Shown here in pieces: positions 18,401 to 25,089 of a DNA stretch of 64,000 nucleotides (the first letter of the stretch is position 1; each line of letters begins with the position of its first letter). Made by a program: the position numbers and the translations under genes. The notes below the pieces were generated by a model, which saw nothing but the letters and a program-made list of their open reading frames with translations, did not search any database and was not told the DNA's origin. Origin of the DNA: Micropruina sp. (lineage in GTDB: Bacteria > Actinomycetota > Actinomycetes > Propionibacteriales > Propionibacteriaceae); NCBI GenBank assembly GCA_016711205.1, contig JADJTM010000001.1, forward strand, positions 930,001 through 994,000, written 5' to 3'.

Positions 18401-18655
18401 CGCCCGCGCCACCCGGTTGCGCAGCTGGCTGGCCGAGCGCCGCGCGAAGGTGAGCACCAGGGGCTGGGGGCCGTCAGCCACCCGCTGCCCCAGTTCGAGC
18501 GCAGCGGCCGCGGCCACCACCGTGGTCTTGCCAGAGCCCGGCCCGCCGATCACCAGCACCGGCGAATGCCGGTGGTCGTGCACGGCGGCGTGCTGCCATG
18601 CGTCGAGCCCCCACCGATCGGGCATGCCAGCGACCTCGTCCATGCCCACATGCAA
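15440..18655 (-). CDS. adnA: AdnA-like helicase-nuclease subunit with probable Fe-S cluster
   Basis: About 1071 aa, with ATG 18643 as a slightly shorter start. UvrD-like motor: Walker A 'VIGGPGSGKTTVVAA', 'LTFARRSASQLRNRV', 'AVGDPDQVVFRFRGAHP', 'LTAHRAKGLQWPVV'. Motif II reads 'VIVDEYGELDPSQ', so the usual DEYQD is altered to DEYGE. The C-terminal RecB-type nuclease has 'GTVDRLERV...RVVDFKTNR' and 'YQLAIEAGG'. A cysteine in 'LTCPRQHYL' plus three in 'GCQWCPFAQSC' near the end fit a 4Fe-4S nuclease of the AddB type. It is the first gene of the operon and coupled to adnB. Subunit naming follows gene order in mycobacteria. Confidence 0.82.
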   Translation of the reverse strand: MHVGMDEVAGMPDRWGLDAWQHAAVHDHRHSPVLVIGGPGSGKTTVVAAAAALELGQRVADGPQPLVLTFARRSASQLRNRVARAMNRTVSPPWVTTMHAFCLWLLRLAAEPGQPEPRLLTAPEQEFRVRELLTGRGAGAWPAEVRQAIGTRTFARQVRAAIARVRQLGLDPEDVVAFGAAAGRPEWTTTGHFFAEYLDVLDAEASLDYAELVHRARIALTDADLVRSVRSRISRVIVDEYGELDPSQLGLLRALVPSGGPILAVGDPDQVVFRFRGAHPRALPEFAATFPFADGAPAPVLVLPGNHRSGSASELAAVSRRLSRRLPLPVLGNEAAAVLRPLPDPGRLPEVPADAVSVLVCASESQQAQLIAEQLRRAHLDEGYAHGDLAVLVRSGRRQLAPIARALVAAGIPVEVAGDEIPLLAEQAVRPLLLALEVVLRGGQLDADEAKRLLTSPFARVDAVGLRTLGRLLLEVEREATGSSIVGRTPGQLIADVLSEPERLEGLPETAEVGALRAFAGLLGAAGRTLAVPGNGAAEVLWTLWSGTDWGERLQRASNDGGEAGRRADRDLDAVIALFAAAGATEQPAGPVGVRGFLAEVAAQEIPADTAREAEVRGRGVRLLTAHRAKGLQWPVVVVAGVQEGLWPAPGQGGAILEPAELVSDGLAGHADPRQALADERRLFHVACSRAAKRLVVTAVEGSDGEANQPSRFLAELGVPISDYRPSDRPLTLPALVADVRRRATSADCSSALREAAAQRLARLAALTDARGRPLVAEAHPSLWWGLAEPTGVARPATLPVRLSPSALTGLLTCPRQHYLTRQVHADPPRTANASLGSVIHVLAEHARADDLTLADLAGRLDEVWAELPFDAAWLSEAERIKAEAALTRFVNWQAANEDAEVVGVEVSFDVTLEVDGTPVQLVGTVDRLERVADGRLRVVDFKTNRRPPTAAETASHEQLGVYQLAIEAGGFDATSGAAGRSAGGCLVYLRLPESNDLDDYPRQFHQAALSERPSLDDTDAGQPTWVHERLSRAVTLVREGRYPATPGKGCQWCPFAQSCPAKPSGRQVVA

Positions 18656-18841
18656 TCATCCGGCACCGACATTCCCCGATCGGCGACACGCGGTTGTGGA
18701 CGCCCACCTCAGTGACATGTGTCGCAGGGATGTGACAAGGTTTGATGAACCGCCGCGACAGAGCACCGGGTGCGTCCGCGGGGGAACGGACCGGGCCGCA
18801 CGCCCCGTCCGCAGGGGCAACCGAAGTAGAAGGAGACATGC

Positions 18842-19045
18842 ATGGCGCAGGGAACCGTCAAGTGGTTCAGTGCCGAGAAGGGGTACGGCTTCATCGAGGT
18901 CGACGGTGGCACGCAGGACGTCTTCGTGCATCACTCGGCCATCGAAGCCGAGGGTTTCCGCACCCTCTCGGAGGGCCAGAAGGTCGAGTTCGAGATCACC
19001 TCGGGTCCCAAGGGTCCGCAGGCCGATCACGTCCGGGGGTTGTGA
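18842..19045 (+). CDS. cspA: Cold shock protein, CspA family
   Basis: 67 aa, a complete single cold-shock domain that binds single-stranded RNA/DNA. It has RNP1 'KGYGFIEV' and RNP2 'VFVHHS', and starts 'MAQGTVKWFSAEKG', as in most actinobacterial CspA/CspB. AGGAG precedes the ATG at normal spacing. The gene is monocistronic: the divergent adnA start lies about 190 bases upstream, and a GC-rich hairpin follows the stop. The long leader could allow post-transcriptional control, but I see no specific element there. Confidence 0.95.
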   Translation: MAQGTVKWFSAEKGYGFIEVDGGTQDVFVHHSAIEAEGFRTLSEGQKVEFEITSGPKGPQADHVRGL

Positions 19046-19073
19046 CCAGCGGCATCGACCCACTCAGCTGACC

Positions 19074-19102
19074 ACGGGCCCCTCCAGATCGGACGGGCCC
19101 GT
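19074..19102 (+). terminator. Hairpin after cspA, probable terminator
   Basis: ACGGGCCC and GGGCCCGT form an 8-base perfect stem around a 13-base loop, 29 bases after the cspA stop. No T tract follows, which is common in GC-rich actinomycetes. Confidence 0.5.
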
Positions 19103-19223
19103 CGCCATCGGGTGTGCTTCAAGGGTCGTCATCGGGTGCCCTTCTAGGGTTGTCCCCCACCCCGCGGCAGGCCTGGCGTACTAGATTGGTCGCACACCTT
19201 GTTGACCCAGCGAGAGGCTGTTC

Positions 19224-20450
19224 ATGAGCTCGACCACTCCGCCCGCCGGTGCCGCCGCGCCCATGCCACTGCAGCCGCCGGCGACCCTCACCCTGACCGT
19301 GCCCGAGGCGCCCTCCGCCGTCGTCGCCACCCAGGCGCCGGCCATTGCACCGCAGGTCGAGGCGGCTCAGGTTCCGGTGCTCGACGCCAAGGTTGACGAG
19401 TTCCTGCACGCCCTCGATTCCGCCGAGGCCAAGTCGCCCACGTTCACCGCCCAGGCCGACGCGGTGCGCAGCATGGGCGACGTCGACATCCGTAAGGCCG
19501 CCGAAACCTCCAACCGGCTGCTCAACGCGCCGGTGCGCGCGCTCAAGGAGGGCGGGCTCTCGGAGGGCTCCAAGGTGGGGCAGACGCTCGTCCAGCTGCG
19601 CCGCACCGTCGAAGAGCTCGATCCCGGCCAGGCCCGCGGCACCAAGAAGTTCCTGGGCATGATCCCGTTCGGCGATCAGGTCACCGACTACTTCCGCCGC
19701 TACCAGAGCTCGCAGCAGCAACTGAACGGCATCCTGCATGCGCTGCGCAGCGGCCAGGACGAGCTGACCAAAGACAACGTGGCCCTCGGCATGGAGAAGC
19801 AGAACCTGTGGACGGTGATGGGCCGGCTCAACCAGTACGTCTACATCGCCGAACGGCTCGACTCGCGGCTGTCGGCGCAGATCGCCGAACTGCAGATGAG
19901 CGACCCCGACAAGGCCAAGGCGCTCAGCCAGGACGTGCTGTTCTACGTGCGCCAGAAGCACCAGGATCTGCTCACCCAGCTGGCGGTGTCGATCCAGAGC
20001 TACCTGGCGATCGACATCATCATCAAGAACAACATCGAGCTGATCAAGGGTGTCGACCGGGCCTCCACCACCACCATCTCGGCGTTGCGCACCGCCGTCA
20101 TCGTGGCGCAGGCGCTGGGCAATCAAAAGCTGGTGCTCGACCAGATCACGGCGCTGAACACCACCACCTCGCAGATGATCCAGCGCACGTCCGAGATGCT
20201 CAAAGAGAACTCGGCCCAGATCCAAGAACAAGCGGCCAGCTCGACCATCGGCCTGGAGCAGCTGCAGGCGGCCTTCGCCAACATCTACTCCACGATGGAT
20301 TCGATCGACGCGTTCAAGGCCCGCGCCCTCGACACCATGGCGCAGACGATCGGCGTGCTCGAGGGCGAGGTGGTCAAGTCCAAGGAATACCTTGACCGGG
20401 TCTCGCATCAGGACACCCGCTCATCCACGATGCCGCAGATCAACCTCTGA
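19224..20450 (+). CDS. telA: Toxic anion resistance (TelA) family protein
   Basis: 408 aa. After a Pro/Ala-rich N-terminal ~60 residues it follows the TelA family pattern: a long, mostly helical protein with 'LLNAPVRALKEGG', 'LRRTVEELDPGQ', 'KKFLGMIPFGDQVTDYFRRY' and late helices ending 'EYLDRVSHQDTRSSTMPQINL'. TelA/KlaA proteins are linked to tellurite and envelope-stress phenotypes and often sit beside Ter-like or VWA/FHA signalling genes; the molecular role is unclear. The next gene begins 64 bases downstream, so telA probably heads the transcription unit that includes the PknG-like kinase. Confidence 0.88.
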   Translation: MSSTTPPAGAAAPMPLQPPATLTLTVPEAPSAVVATQAPAIAPQVEAAQVPVLDAKVDEFLHALDSAEAKSPTFTAQADAVRSMGDVDIRKAAETSNRLLNAPVRALKEGGLSEGSKVGQTLVQLRRTVEELDPGQARGTKKFLGMIPFGDQVTDYFRRYQSSQQQLNGILHALRSGQDELTKDNVALGMEKQNLWTVMGRLNQYVYIAERLDSRLSAQIAELQMSDPDKAKALSQDVLFYVRQKHQDLLTQLAVSIQSYLAIDIIIKNNIELIKGVDRASTTTISALRTAVIVAQALGNQKLVLDQITALNTTTSQMIQRTSEMLKENSAQIQEQAASSTIGLEQLQAAFANIYSTMDSIDAFKARALDTMAQTIGVLEGEVVKSKEYLDRVSHQDTRSSTMPQINL

Positions 20451-20514
20451 ACCCCACTGGCGGACGTCCGGCGTCCGCGAGCACCACGACAACAACGACA
20501 CCACTGGACGGACG

Positions 20515-21069
20515 ATGGGTTTCTGGGACTGGCTGACCGGCCGCGACGCTGCCCCGCCGCTGGTGCCCGAACCCGAGGTCGACCCGGCCCCGACCGAGGC
20601 CGACATCATGGCCTCGCTGGCCGGCGTCGAGCAGTTGATCGCCTCGGGCACCTTGCCGGCGGTGGTGCGCTCCAGGGCCGGCAAGGTCACCCAGCTGGTG
20701 CGTCGCACCTTGCCACGGCTCGATTCGCTCGGTCTGGGCAGCTATGACAGCTACTCGGTGGTGGCCACCGCCACCGACTACCTGCCCGAGGCGATCGGCG
20801 CCTATCTTCGGCTGCCGCGCGACTGGGCCGACTCCCGTCCGGTCGAGAACGGCAAAACCCCACTGCTGCTGCTGGTCGACCAGCTGGACCTGCTGGGCGC
20901 CACCATGGAGAAGATCTACGACGCGGCCAACTCCACCGATGCGGCCGCCCTGATCACCCACGGACGGTTTCTGCAGGAGCGCTTCGGCCATCCCACGGCC
21001 GCGGTCGACCTGACCATGCCGCCGCCCACCGACCAGCCACCCGACCCCTTATCTTTGGAGCGCCCGTGA
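20515..21069 (+). CDS. Conserved hypothetical protein of the telA-pknG cluster
   Basis: 184 aa starting 'MGFWDWLTGRDAAPPL'. A short amphipathic N-terminus and an acidic/Pro linker are followed by a helical domain with 'LPEAIGAYLRLPRDWADSRP', 'LLLLVDQLDLLGATMEKIYD' and 'HGRFLQERFG'. No catalytic motif, signal peptide or membrane segment is visible. Its stop overlaps a GTG of the AAA+ region (GTGA), so it is probably cotranslated with that gene. The product is not recognised beyond being a typical telA neighbour. Confidence 0.7.
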   Translation: MGFWDWLTGRDAAPPLVPEPEVDPAPTEADIMASLAGVEQLIASGTLPAVVRSRAGKVTQLVRRTLPRLDSLGLGSYDSYSVVATATDYLPEAIGAYLRLPRDWADSRPVENGKTPLLLLVDQLDLLGATMEKIYDAANSTDAAALITHGRFLQERFGHPTAAVDLTMPPPTDQPPDPLSLERP

Positions 21070-21191
21070 GCAGTCCTGATCTGGCCACCGCCCTCGACGA
21101 CCTGACCGCCGTCGCCGACGCGGCACGCGTCGACGCTGCGGCGGCACGCGTCGAGGGCGAACAGCTCGCGGCGGCGGTGTCGGAATAGGCG

Positions 21192-22655
21192 GTGGGTTCG
21201 TTCGTCGACTGGTGCGTGGCCACGCAACGTGCGATCAGCGCCAACGAGTTCATGGACGCCGCCCTGCGCGGCCGAAAGTTCCGCACCTCGGCCACCCCGC
21301 TGGTGGCGCAGCTGCACAACGCCCGATCGACGCACGCCGTGCCGTACGCGAAAGCGCTGGCCGAGGTCGCCACCGCCGCCGCGCTGCTGGGCACCCCGAC
21401 GCCGCAGAGCACCGGTGCGGCGCAGGGCGCGGCCGGGGTACAGCTCGGCGCCGCGCAGGGCCTGGTCGCCCGGCCGGGCCTGAGCGCGCCCACCGCCCGG
21501 GACGCCGACTTCGTCCGGCATGCACCACAGATCCTCTCCAGCGTGCTGGACCGGATGCACGAGAACCAGGCCCGGCTGCTCGACCTGCACCAGCTCGACC
21601 CGTTCGGCCCGGGCGCTATTCCCGGGCTGGGCGGCACGTCCGTCGCACCCCCGAACGCACCCGCCACGCAGGCCGGGCAACCTCCCGTCCAGGCCGCACC
21701 GCCGCCCGAGCAGCCCACCGCACCGGCCGAGGCCGAGCAACCCGAGCCCGAGCCTGAGCCCGAGAAGAGCCTGGACGAACTGCTGGCCGAGCTGGACGGG
21801 CTGGTCGGGCTGAGCAAGGTGAAGGCCGAGATCCATCGGCAGACCGCTGTGCTCAAGGTGGACGCGCTGCGCGCCAAAGCCGGGCTGAAGAGCCCCACCA
21901 TCACCCGGCACCTGGTCTTCGTCGGCAATCCCGGCACCGGCAAGACCACCGTGGCGCGCCTGGTGGCCGGCATCTACCGGGCTGTCGGGCTGTTGTCCAA
22001 GGGCCAGCTGGTCGAGGTCGACCGCTCCGAGCTGGTCGCCGGGTACCTCGGGCAGACCGCCATGAAGACCGCCGAGGTAGTGGGCAAAGCCGAGGGCGGC
22101 GTGCTGTTCATCGACGAGGCCTACAGCCTCAACGGCGACCAGTACGGCGAAGAGGCGATCAACACGCTGGTCAAAGAGATGGAGGACAAGCGCAACGACC
22201 TGGTCGTGATCGTTGCCGGCTACCCGTTGCCGATGCAGGTGTTCATCGCCCAGAACCCGGGCCTGGCCAGCCGCTTCCGCACCACGATCGGCTTCGACGA
22301 CTACACCGACGCCGAACTCGAGCAGATCTTCACCGGCATGGTCGCCGCCGCCGACTACGACCTGGGCGAGGGCTGTCTCGACGCCTTCCGCGCCCTGCTC
22401 GAGCACCAGGTGCGCGACGAAACCTTCGGCAACGGACGCTTCGCCCGCAACATGCTCGAGGCCGCGATCGGCAAGCACGCCTGGCGGTTGCGCGACGTGA
22501 GCGAGCCGACGCTGGACGCGCTGCGCTCGCTGCTGCCCGCGGACCTCGAAACCGACGGCGCGCCCGTCATCGACTGGACCGGTGTGCCCGGCGGGCAGCT
22601 GGAGCCGCCGGTCGAGCCCACCAACCCGGTGGCACGGACGGAGGGTGCGACGTGA
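21192..22655 (+). CDS. AAA+ ATPase, CbxX/CfqX type, with an in-frame TAG near the 5' end
   Basis: 487 aa from GTG 21192. A variable N-terminal ~190 residues is rich in Ala/Pro/Glu. The AAA+ module then has 'LVGLSKVKAEI', Walker A 'FVGNPGTGKTTVARL', Walker B 'GGVLFIDEAYSL', sensor-1 region 'VVIVAGYP' and the arginine-finger region 'NPGLASRFRTTI', as in CbxX/CfqX and EccA-like ATPases. The same frame opens at GTG 21066, which overlaps the preceding stop like every other junction in this operon, but a TAG at 21186-21188 interrupts it after 40 codons. Either the gene really starts at 21192, with a weak ribosome site, or a nonsense change has removed the N-terminus. The downstream gene overlaps by 4 bases. 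Confidence 0.82.
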   Translation: MGSFVDWCVATQRAISANEFMDAALRGRKFRTSATPLVAQLHNARSTHAVPYAKALAEVATAAALLGTPTPQSTGAAQGAAGVQLGAAQGLVARPGLSAPTARDADFVRHAPQILSSVLDRMHENQARLLDLHQLDPFGPGAIPGLGGTSVAPPNAPATQAGQPPVQAAPPPEQPTAPAEAEQPEPEPEPEKSLDELLAELDGLVGLSKVKAEIHRQTAVLKVDALRAKAGLKSPTITRHLVFVGNPGTGKTTVARLVAGIYRAVGLLSKGQLVEVDRSELVAGYLGQTAMKTAEVVGKAEGGVLFIDEAYSLNGDQYGEEAINTLVKEMEDKRNDLVVIVAGYPLPMQVFIAQNPGLASRFRTTIGFDDYTDAELEQIFTGMVAAADYDLGEGCLDAFRALLEHQVRDETFGNGRFARNMLEAAIGKHAWRLRDVSEPTLDALRSLLPADLETDGAPVIDWTGVPGGQLEPPVEPTNPVARTEGAT

Positions 22656-23962
22656 GCGCCCCGGCACCCGTGGCCAGCGCACCGGCACCCCCCGCACCGT
22701 CCGGTTCGTCCGGTTCGTCCGGTTCGTCCGGTTCGTCCGCCGCGGCGGCAGCCGCGCGCGGGTCGGCCGCCGCCTCGTCCCGGCGGCCCGGAACCCCGCT
22801 CTCGGTACGCCGATTGCGGCGCTTGCAGGTGGGCGCCGTTGCCCTGCTGCTGGCGTTCGGCGCCTTCGTGCTGACCGCGCTGGGCATCTCACTGAGCGCC
22901 GCCGCGTCCGCCGAGCAGACGCTGACCCAGTACTACCGGCTGGCCGACGCCCGCGTGCAGGCACTCGAGGTGCAGCAGAGCGCCAACACCTGGGCGCTCA
23001 CCCCCACATCACCAGTGCGCACCGAGCTCAACGAACACCTCGGCACGCTGGCCAGCACGCTCGCCGATGCTGCCGGGGTGAACGCCGACCGGGATCGCCT
23101 GTTGCCCCTTTCGGGAGCGGTGGTCAGCTACGGCATGACCCTGCAGAACGCGCTGAACGCCAACGGCGAAGCGTCCGCGGCGATTCTGGCCAAGGCCGAC
23201 GCCCAACTCACCGACGAGCTGCTCACCCCGCTTCAGGCCGCGAACACGGTGGCCGGTGACCGGCTGGTGGCGAACCTGACCGGCACCTGGTTCCTGTGGG
23301 TGCTGGGGGGCGCGGTGCTCGCCGGAGCCGGACTGGTGGCGATCCTGATGGCCCTGGCCAAGGTGTCCCACCGCTACCTGAACCTGGGGGTGGCCGCCGG
23401 TGTGCTGTGCGCGCTGGTCTCGGCGATCGTGGTCGCCGTGCTCAGCTCGAGCGCGTCCTCGGTGGCCACCGGGTTCGCTGCTGCCGACCGGGCCGCCCTC
23501 GACGCCGTCACCACGGCGCAGCAGCAGGTGGCCCAGGCTCGGGCCGACGAACTGTTGTCGATCGGCCTGAAGTCGGCCGGCGGCACATACCAGCAGCGCT
23601 GGACGACCGGTTACAGCGCCGCCAAGAGCGCGCTCGGCGAGGTGCCGGACGCCGGTGACACCACCACCGCGCTCAGCCTGTACAGCGCGTCCCACACCAC
23701 GGTGGTCACCGAACTCAAGGCGTCCAACTGGTCCGGTGCAGCCACCAAGGCCCTCGCCGCCGGCAAACAGACGGGGGCGTTCACCGAGCTGCAGTCCGCG
23801 CTGACCTCGCTGGCCACCACCACCCGCAGCCCGGTCACCGCCTCGGTGGCGGGCGTCCGCTCGTCCACGATCGGCGGCATCACCGGCGTCGTGCTGCTCA
23901 CCCTGGCCGGCGCGGTGCTGGCGTACTGGGGCGTGGCGCGCCGCCTGGAGGAGTACCGATGA
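22652..23962 (+). CDS. GlnX-like four-TM membrane protein of the PknG operon
   Basis: 436 aa. A Ser/Gly and Ala-rich cytoplasmic N-terminus precedes a first membrane helix ('GAVALLLAFGAFVLTALGI'). A ~130-residue external domain follows, then two close helices ('FLWVLGGAVLAGAGLVAI' and 'LGVAAGVLCALVSAIVVAVL'), a second ~150-residue external domain and a last helix ('GGITGVVLLTLAGAVLAYWG') with a short basic tail. This two-sensor-domain topology and the position upstream of pknG match GlnX, which relays amino-acid availability to PknG in corynebacteria and mycobacteria. No GlnH-like binding lipoprotein gene is present beside it, so the ligand arrangement may differ. Confidence 0.75.
   Translation: MSAPAPVASAPAPPAPSGSSGSSGSSGSSAAAAAARGSAAASSRRPGTPLSVRRLRRLQVGAVALLLAFGAFVLTALGISLSAAASAEQTLTQYYRLADARVQALEVQQSANTWALTPTSPVRTELNEHLGTLASTLADAAGVNADRDRLLPLSGAVVSYGMTLQNALNANGEASAAILAKADAQLTDELLTPLQAANTVAGDRLVANLTGTWFLWVLGGAVLAGAGLVAILMALAKVSHRYLNLGVAAGVLCALVSAIVVAVLSSSASSVATGFAAADRAALDAVTTAQQQVAQARADELLSIGLKSAGGTYQQRWTTGYSAAKSALGEVPDAGDTTTALSLYSASHTTVVTELKASNWSGAATKALAAGKQTGAFTELQSALTSLATTTRSPVTASVAGVRSSTIGGITGVVLLTLAGAVLAYWGVARRLEEYR
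22699..22739 (+). repeat. 9-bp tandem repeat inside the GlnX-like gene
   Basis: GTCCGGTTC is repeated four times plus a partial copy, encoding Ser-Gly-Ser units in the N-terminal linker. Copy-number changes would keep the frame and only alter linker length. Confidence 0.85.
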
Positions 23963-25089
23963 GCCCCGTCACCGCGCCGGCCGCACCGGGCCGGCTGAAC
24001 GAGCCGGTCCAGCCGCAGGCGATGGCCGGCTACCTGGGCGAGCTGGACGCCTGGGTGGCCGCGCGCCGCAGCGAGCTGGCCGCACTGGACGCCGAGATCA
24101 TCAGTCGCAAGCTGGCCGCCCTGACCGACGACGTGCAGCTTTCCCTGGCCCTGTGGCAGGCGGTCAAGAGCCGCTACGACCTGTTGCTGGTCAGCTGGGA
24201 TTCCGGACGGGTCGGCCCGGCCGAGTGCGCGCGGCTCTCGTCGCTGATCTGGGGACGGCTCGACACCGGCGCCTCGGCGTCGGCGCAGTTGGCCGGCATG
24301 GCGGTGTCACTGCCCGAGGCGTGCCGGCTCTCCGACGCTCTGGTGGCCCAGCTGCGGCAGAAGCTCAACCTCGACCCCAACGCCGAGCAGCTGGCCCGCC
24401 GGCTGCGCGACCTGCGGGCGCAACTGGAGCGCATCCGCGAACAGGTCACGCTCGAGCCGCCCACCGCGCAGCAGGCGGCGAGCGCCCAGGTGGCCCAGCT
24501 GGCGGCCCGGGTCGCCGACCTGGAAGGCAAACGTGAGCGCGGCGGCGACATCGGCGGCCTGCTCGGACCGCTCGAGATCGACGCGGCCCGCTACGAGCGC
24601 GATCTGATCGTCGGCGGTGCCCAGCGTCGCGAGAACCGCGATGCGCTGGCCCGGGCCCGTGAGGCCACCGACGAGCTGACCGCGCGCGAGCAGGCGCTGC
24701 GGCAGCTGGTGGCGAACACGGTGGCGGCGGTCTCGCCCGCGCCCAAGTACGCGGTGCCGGACGTGGCCGCGCTCGGCCCCGTGCCCAACACCCGTCAGGC
24801 CATCGATGCCCACCTGCAGCGGCTGGCGCAGGTCAGCCGGGCCATGCAGGTGGTTCAGGACGCCTACACCGCCGCCCTGGTCGAACGCGACGCCCAGCTC
24901 GCCCTGGTCGATGCCCTGCGGGCCAAGGCCGCCGCGCTCGGTCACTCAGACGATCCCGACTTCGCCGAGCTGACCGGTCAGGCCGCGCGGCTGCTGCAGC
25001 GTCGTCCGGCACCGATGGCCGTGACCCGGCAACTGCTGCCGGCCGCCCAGGCCCTGCTCGACTGGCTCGCCGAAACGGGTGCGCGATGA
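23959..25089 (+). CDS. Coiled-coil hypothetical protein of the PknG operon
   Basis: 376 aa, almost entirely helical, Ala/Leu/Arg/Glu-rich with heptad-like stretches ('LARRLRDLRAQLERIREQV', 'AQVAQLAARVADLEGKRER', 'REATDELTAREQALRQL'). No signal peptide or membrane segment was found, so it is probably a cytoplasmic scaffold. It overlaps the genes on both sides by 4 bases, which places it between the GlnX-like sensor and the kinase in one translationally coupled unit. A coupling role between sensor and kinase is possible, but there is no family evidence for it. Confidence 0.7.
   Translation: MSPVTAPAAPGRLNEPVQPQAMAGYLGELDAWVAARRSELAALDAEIISRKLAALTDDVQLSLALWQAVKSRYDLLLVSWDSGRVGPAECARLSSLIWGRLDTGASASAQLAGMAVSLPEACRLSDALVAQLRQKLNLDPNAEQLARRLRDLRAQLERIREQVTLEPPTAQQAASAQVAQLAARVADLEGKRERGGDIGGLLGPLEIDAARYERDLIVGGAQRRENRDALARAREATDELTAREQALRQLVANTVAAVSPAPKYAVPDVAALGPVPNTRQAIDAHLQRLAQVSRAMQVVQDAYTAALVERDAQLALVDALRAKAAALGHSDDPDFAELTGQAARLLQRRPAPMAVTRQLLPAAQALLDWLAETGAR

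Noticed and set aside
22699..22739. Regulatory direct repeats
   Set aside because: The 9-base units lie inside a coding region and simply encode a Ser-Gly linker.
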